DNA from: Opitutia bacterium UBA5964
GTDB taxonomy: Bacteria; Verrucomicrobiota; Verrucomicrobiia; Opitutales; Coraliomargaritaceae
DNA: 6,823 nt
Assembly (NCBI GenBank): GCA_002430605.1
Contig: DJBY01000130.1
Span: 1 to 6,823, forward strand
Direction of reading: 5' to 3'
Shown: piece after piece, positions 5,651 to 6,823 of the stretch
Position numbering within the stretch: position 1 is the first letter of the stretch
Layout of the letters: the number at the start of each line of letters is the position of its first letter
The notes under the pieces: generated by a model
Databases searched by the model: none
What the model was told of the DNA's origin: nothing
The model's input: only the letters and a program-made list of their open reading frames with translations
Made by a program: the position numbers and the translations under genes

Positions 5651-6823
5651 CTAGCGCCCCCTCTCAGCACTCAGGAACTCCTCCAGCTTATACTTGCGCA
5701 GCTTACGCCGCATCCAATCCAGCGCCGCTTGAACCGCGCGTGCCTTCACATCGAGCCGCCCACCGGTGTAATGCACCGTCTTGCACCACACGCCCACGGG
5801 TGAGTGATATCCGAAATGAATCGTGCCGACTGGGTTCTTCTCATTGCCCCCTTCTGGCCCAGCAAAGCCAGTGACACTCAGCCCATAATCTGCTGATAAA
5901 CGCTCCGACGCTCCGGATGCCAGCGCCACCGCGCACTCAGGACTCACCGCCCCGTGTTGCTTGATAAGCGACTCCGGCACTCCTAGTAAAGTGACCTTCA
6001 CATCATCCGTATAACAAACCACTCCACCCGCGAAGACACTCGAGGCTCCGGGAATATCTGTAAACGCATCCGCTAACGAGCCGCCCGTGCAGGATTCGGC
6101 GATGGCCAACGTCCGATCTAATGCCCGCAATTCGTGATACACCACCCGAGCAAGTGAACAATGACCAAAACATACGAAGTCCGCTCGGAAGATCTGCCGC
6201 GCCTCTTGCGCAATCAACTTCAGTTCAGCCAACTGTAGCGAACCGTCGCGGCAAGCTAAGCGCACATCCACCATCCCGTAGTGCACACAATACGCGACGG
6301 CCAATGCTGAGTGCCGCTCAATGATCGGCTGCATCATCTGCTCCACCGTCGATTCGCCAAGCCCGCACGTGCGCACCTGCACATAAGCATCGCCCTCACC
6401 GATCAGCCCGTCCTGCCGTAACCGCGGCAGCACTTGCTTCTCAAACATCGGCTCCAATTCATGCGTCGGCCCCGGCAACATAATTAAAAATTTCTCGCCC
6501 TGCTTATAAATCAGCCCTGGTGCCGTGCCCCGCTCATTATGCAGAGCCTCTCCGCCCTTGAAGCAATAGCACTGCTTCAAATGATGTGTCCCCATCTCGC
6601 GCTCCAACACTGCGAATCGATCCTTGATCGTCGCCTCAATCTCAGGATCAAACACCAGCTCGACGCCCAGCACCTGCGCAATCGTCTCACGCGTCAAATC
6701 ATCCGCCGTCGGCCCTAGCCCTCCGGTGGTAATCACCAAATCCGAATGCTCCCAGGCCTGCAGAAAGCCACGCTGGATTTCGCCCACATCATCCATGATT
6801 ACCCGACTGCGAGTAATTGAGAC
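5651..6823 (-). CDS. cinA: CinA-family protein with C-terminal nicotinamide-nucleotide amidase domain (N-terminus beyond the window)
   Basis: Two-domain cytoplasmic protein. The visible 390 residues contain most of the N-terminal molybdopterin-binding-like (MoCF/COG1058) domain, with the signature TTGGLGPTADDLTRE (visible residues 32-46) and MLPGPTHELEPMF (115-127). The C-terminal PncC-like domain has AESCTGG (242-248), with the serine expected to be the nucleophile, and TGFAGPEGGNEKNPVGT (318-334). In characterised homologues the PncC domain deamidates nicotinamide mononucleotide to nicotinate mononucleotide in NAD recycling, and the N-terminal domain has been linked to ADP-ribose pyrophosphatase activity. 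The frame is open to the window edge. The ATG at 6796-6794 is internal, since family alignment needs about 30-40 more residues including the first strand with the IGTELLLG-type motif. The name comes from competence-induced genes, but nothing here ties it to competence. It ends 121 bp before holA. NMN is a by-product of NAD-dependent DNA ligase, but a link to the neighbouring replication gene is only speculation. Confidence 0.93.
   Translation of the reverse strand, partial: VSITRSRVIMDDVGEIQRGFLQAWEHSDLVITTGGLGPTADDLTRETIAQVLGVELVFDPEIEATIKDRFAVLEREMGTHHLKQCYCFKGGEALHNERGTAPGLIYKQGEKFLIMLPGPTHELEPMFEKQVLPRLRQDGLIGEGDAYVQVRTCGLGESTVEQMMQPIIERHSALAVAYCVHYGMVDVRLACRDGSLQLAELKLIAQEARQIFRADFVCFGHCSLARVVYHELRALDRTLAIAESCTGGSLADAFTDIPGASSVFAGGVVCYTDDVKVTLLGVPESLIKQHGAVSPECAVALASGASERLSADYGLSVTGFAGPEGGNEKNPVGTIHFGYHSPVGVWCKTVHYTGGRLDVKARAVQAALDWMRRKLRKYKLEEFLSAERGR

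Noticed and set aside
6794..6796. ATG as the true start of cinA
   Set aside because: The conserved first strand of the MoCF-like domain would be missing, and the frame continues open through the window edge.

Overview
The window looks like an ordinary bacterial chromosome segment of moderate G+C content. Every convincing gene lies on the minus strand, so gene order runs from the right edge to the left. There are six protein-coding genes: cinA (cut off by the right edge), holA, a cupin lipoprotein, a sodium-dependent transporter of the bile acid:sodium symporter (BASS) family, purB and a pyrophosphate-type phosphofructokinase. I see no RNA genes, insertion sequences, CRISPR arrays, phage genes or attachment sites.

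Taxonomy is inference only. A Gram-negative envelope is suggested by the lipoprotein with Ser after the lipobox Cys. The long PurB resembles my memory of actinobacterial PurB, and a PPi-type phosphofructokinase with a GGNDS motif is present. Together these would fit Verrucomicrobiota (for example Opitutae/Puniceicoccales) or a neighbouring phylum. No marker gene settles this.

Right part (3053-6823): cinA, then 121 bp that include a possible weak terminator and a hairpin just before holA. After that come three tightly packed genes. The cupin lipoprotein starts 5 bp after the holA stop, and the transporter starts 12 bp after the cupin stop, with its Shine-Dalgarno sequence overlapping that stop codon. 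These three are very likely one transcript, joining the clamp-loader delta subunit to an envelope lipoprotein and an importer.

Middle (2853-3052): 200 bp without a convincing gene. It probably holds the end of the transporter transcript and the purB promoter.

Left part (1-2852): purB, a 67-bp gap with a possible hairpin, then the phosphofructokinase gene. The latter ends in a strong intrinsic terminator at 43-77. A well-placed Shine-Dalgarno sequence and ATG at the left edge hint that another minus-strand gene begins there.

The genes are mostly housekeeping: glycolysis, purine synthesis, replication and probably NAD salvage. I found no evidence for an undescribed multi-gene system. The points most worth a second look are the cupin-BASS pair behind holA, the active-site variant of the phosphofructokinase, the actinobacterial look of PurB, and the hairpin at the holA start.
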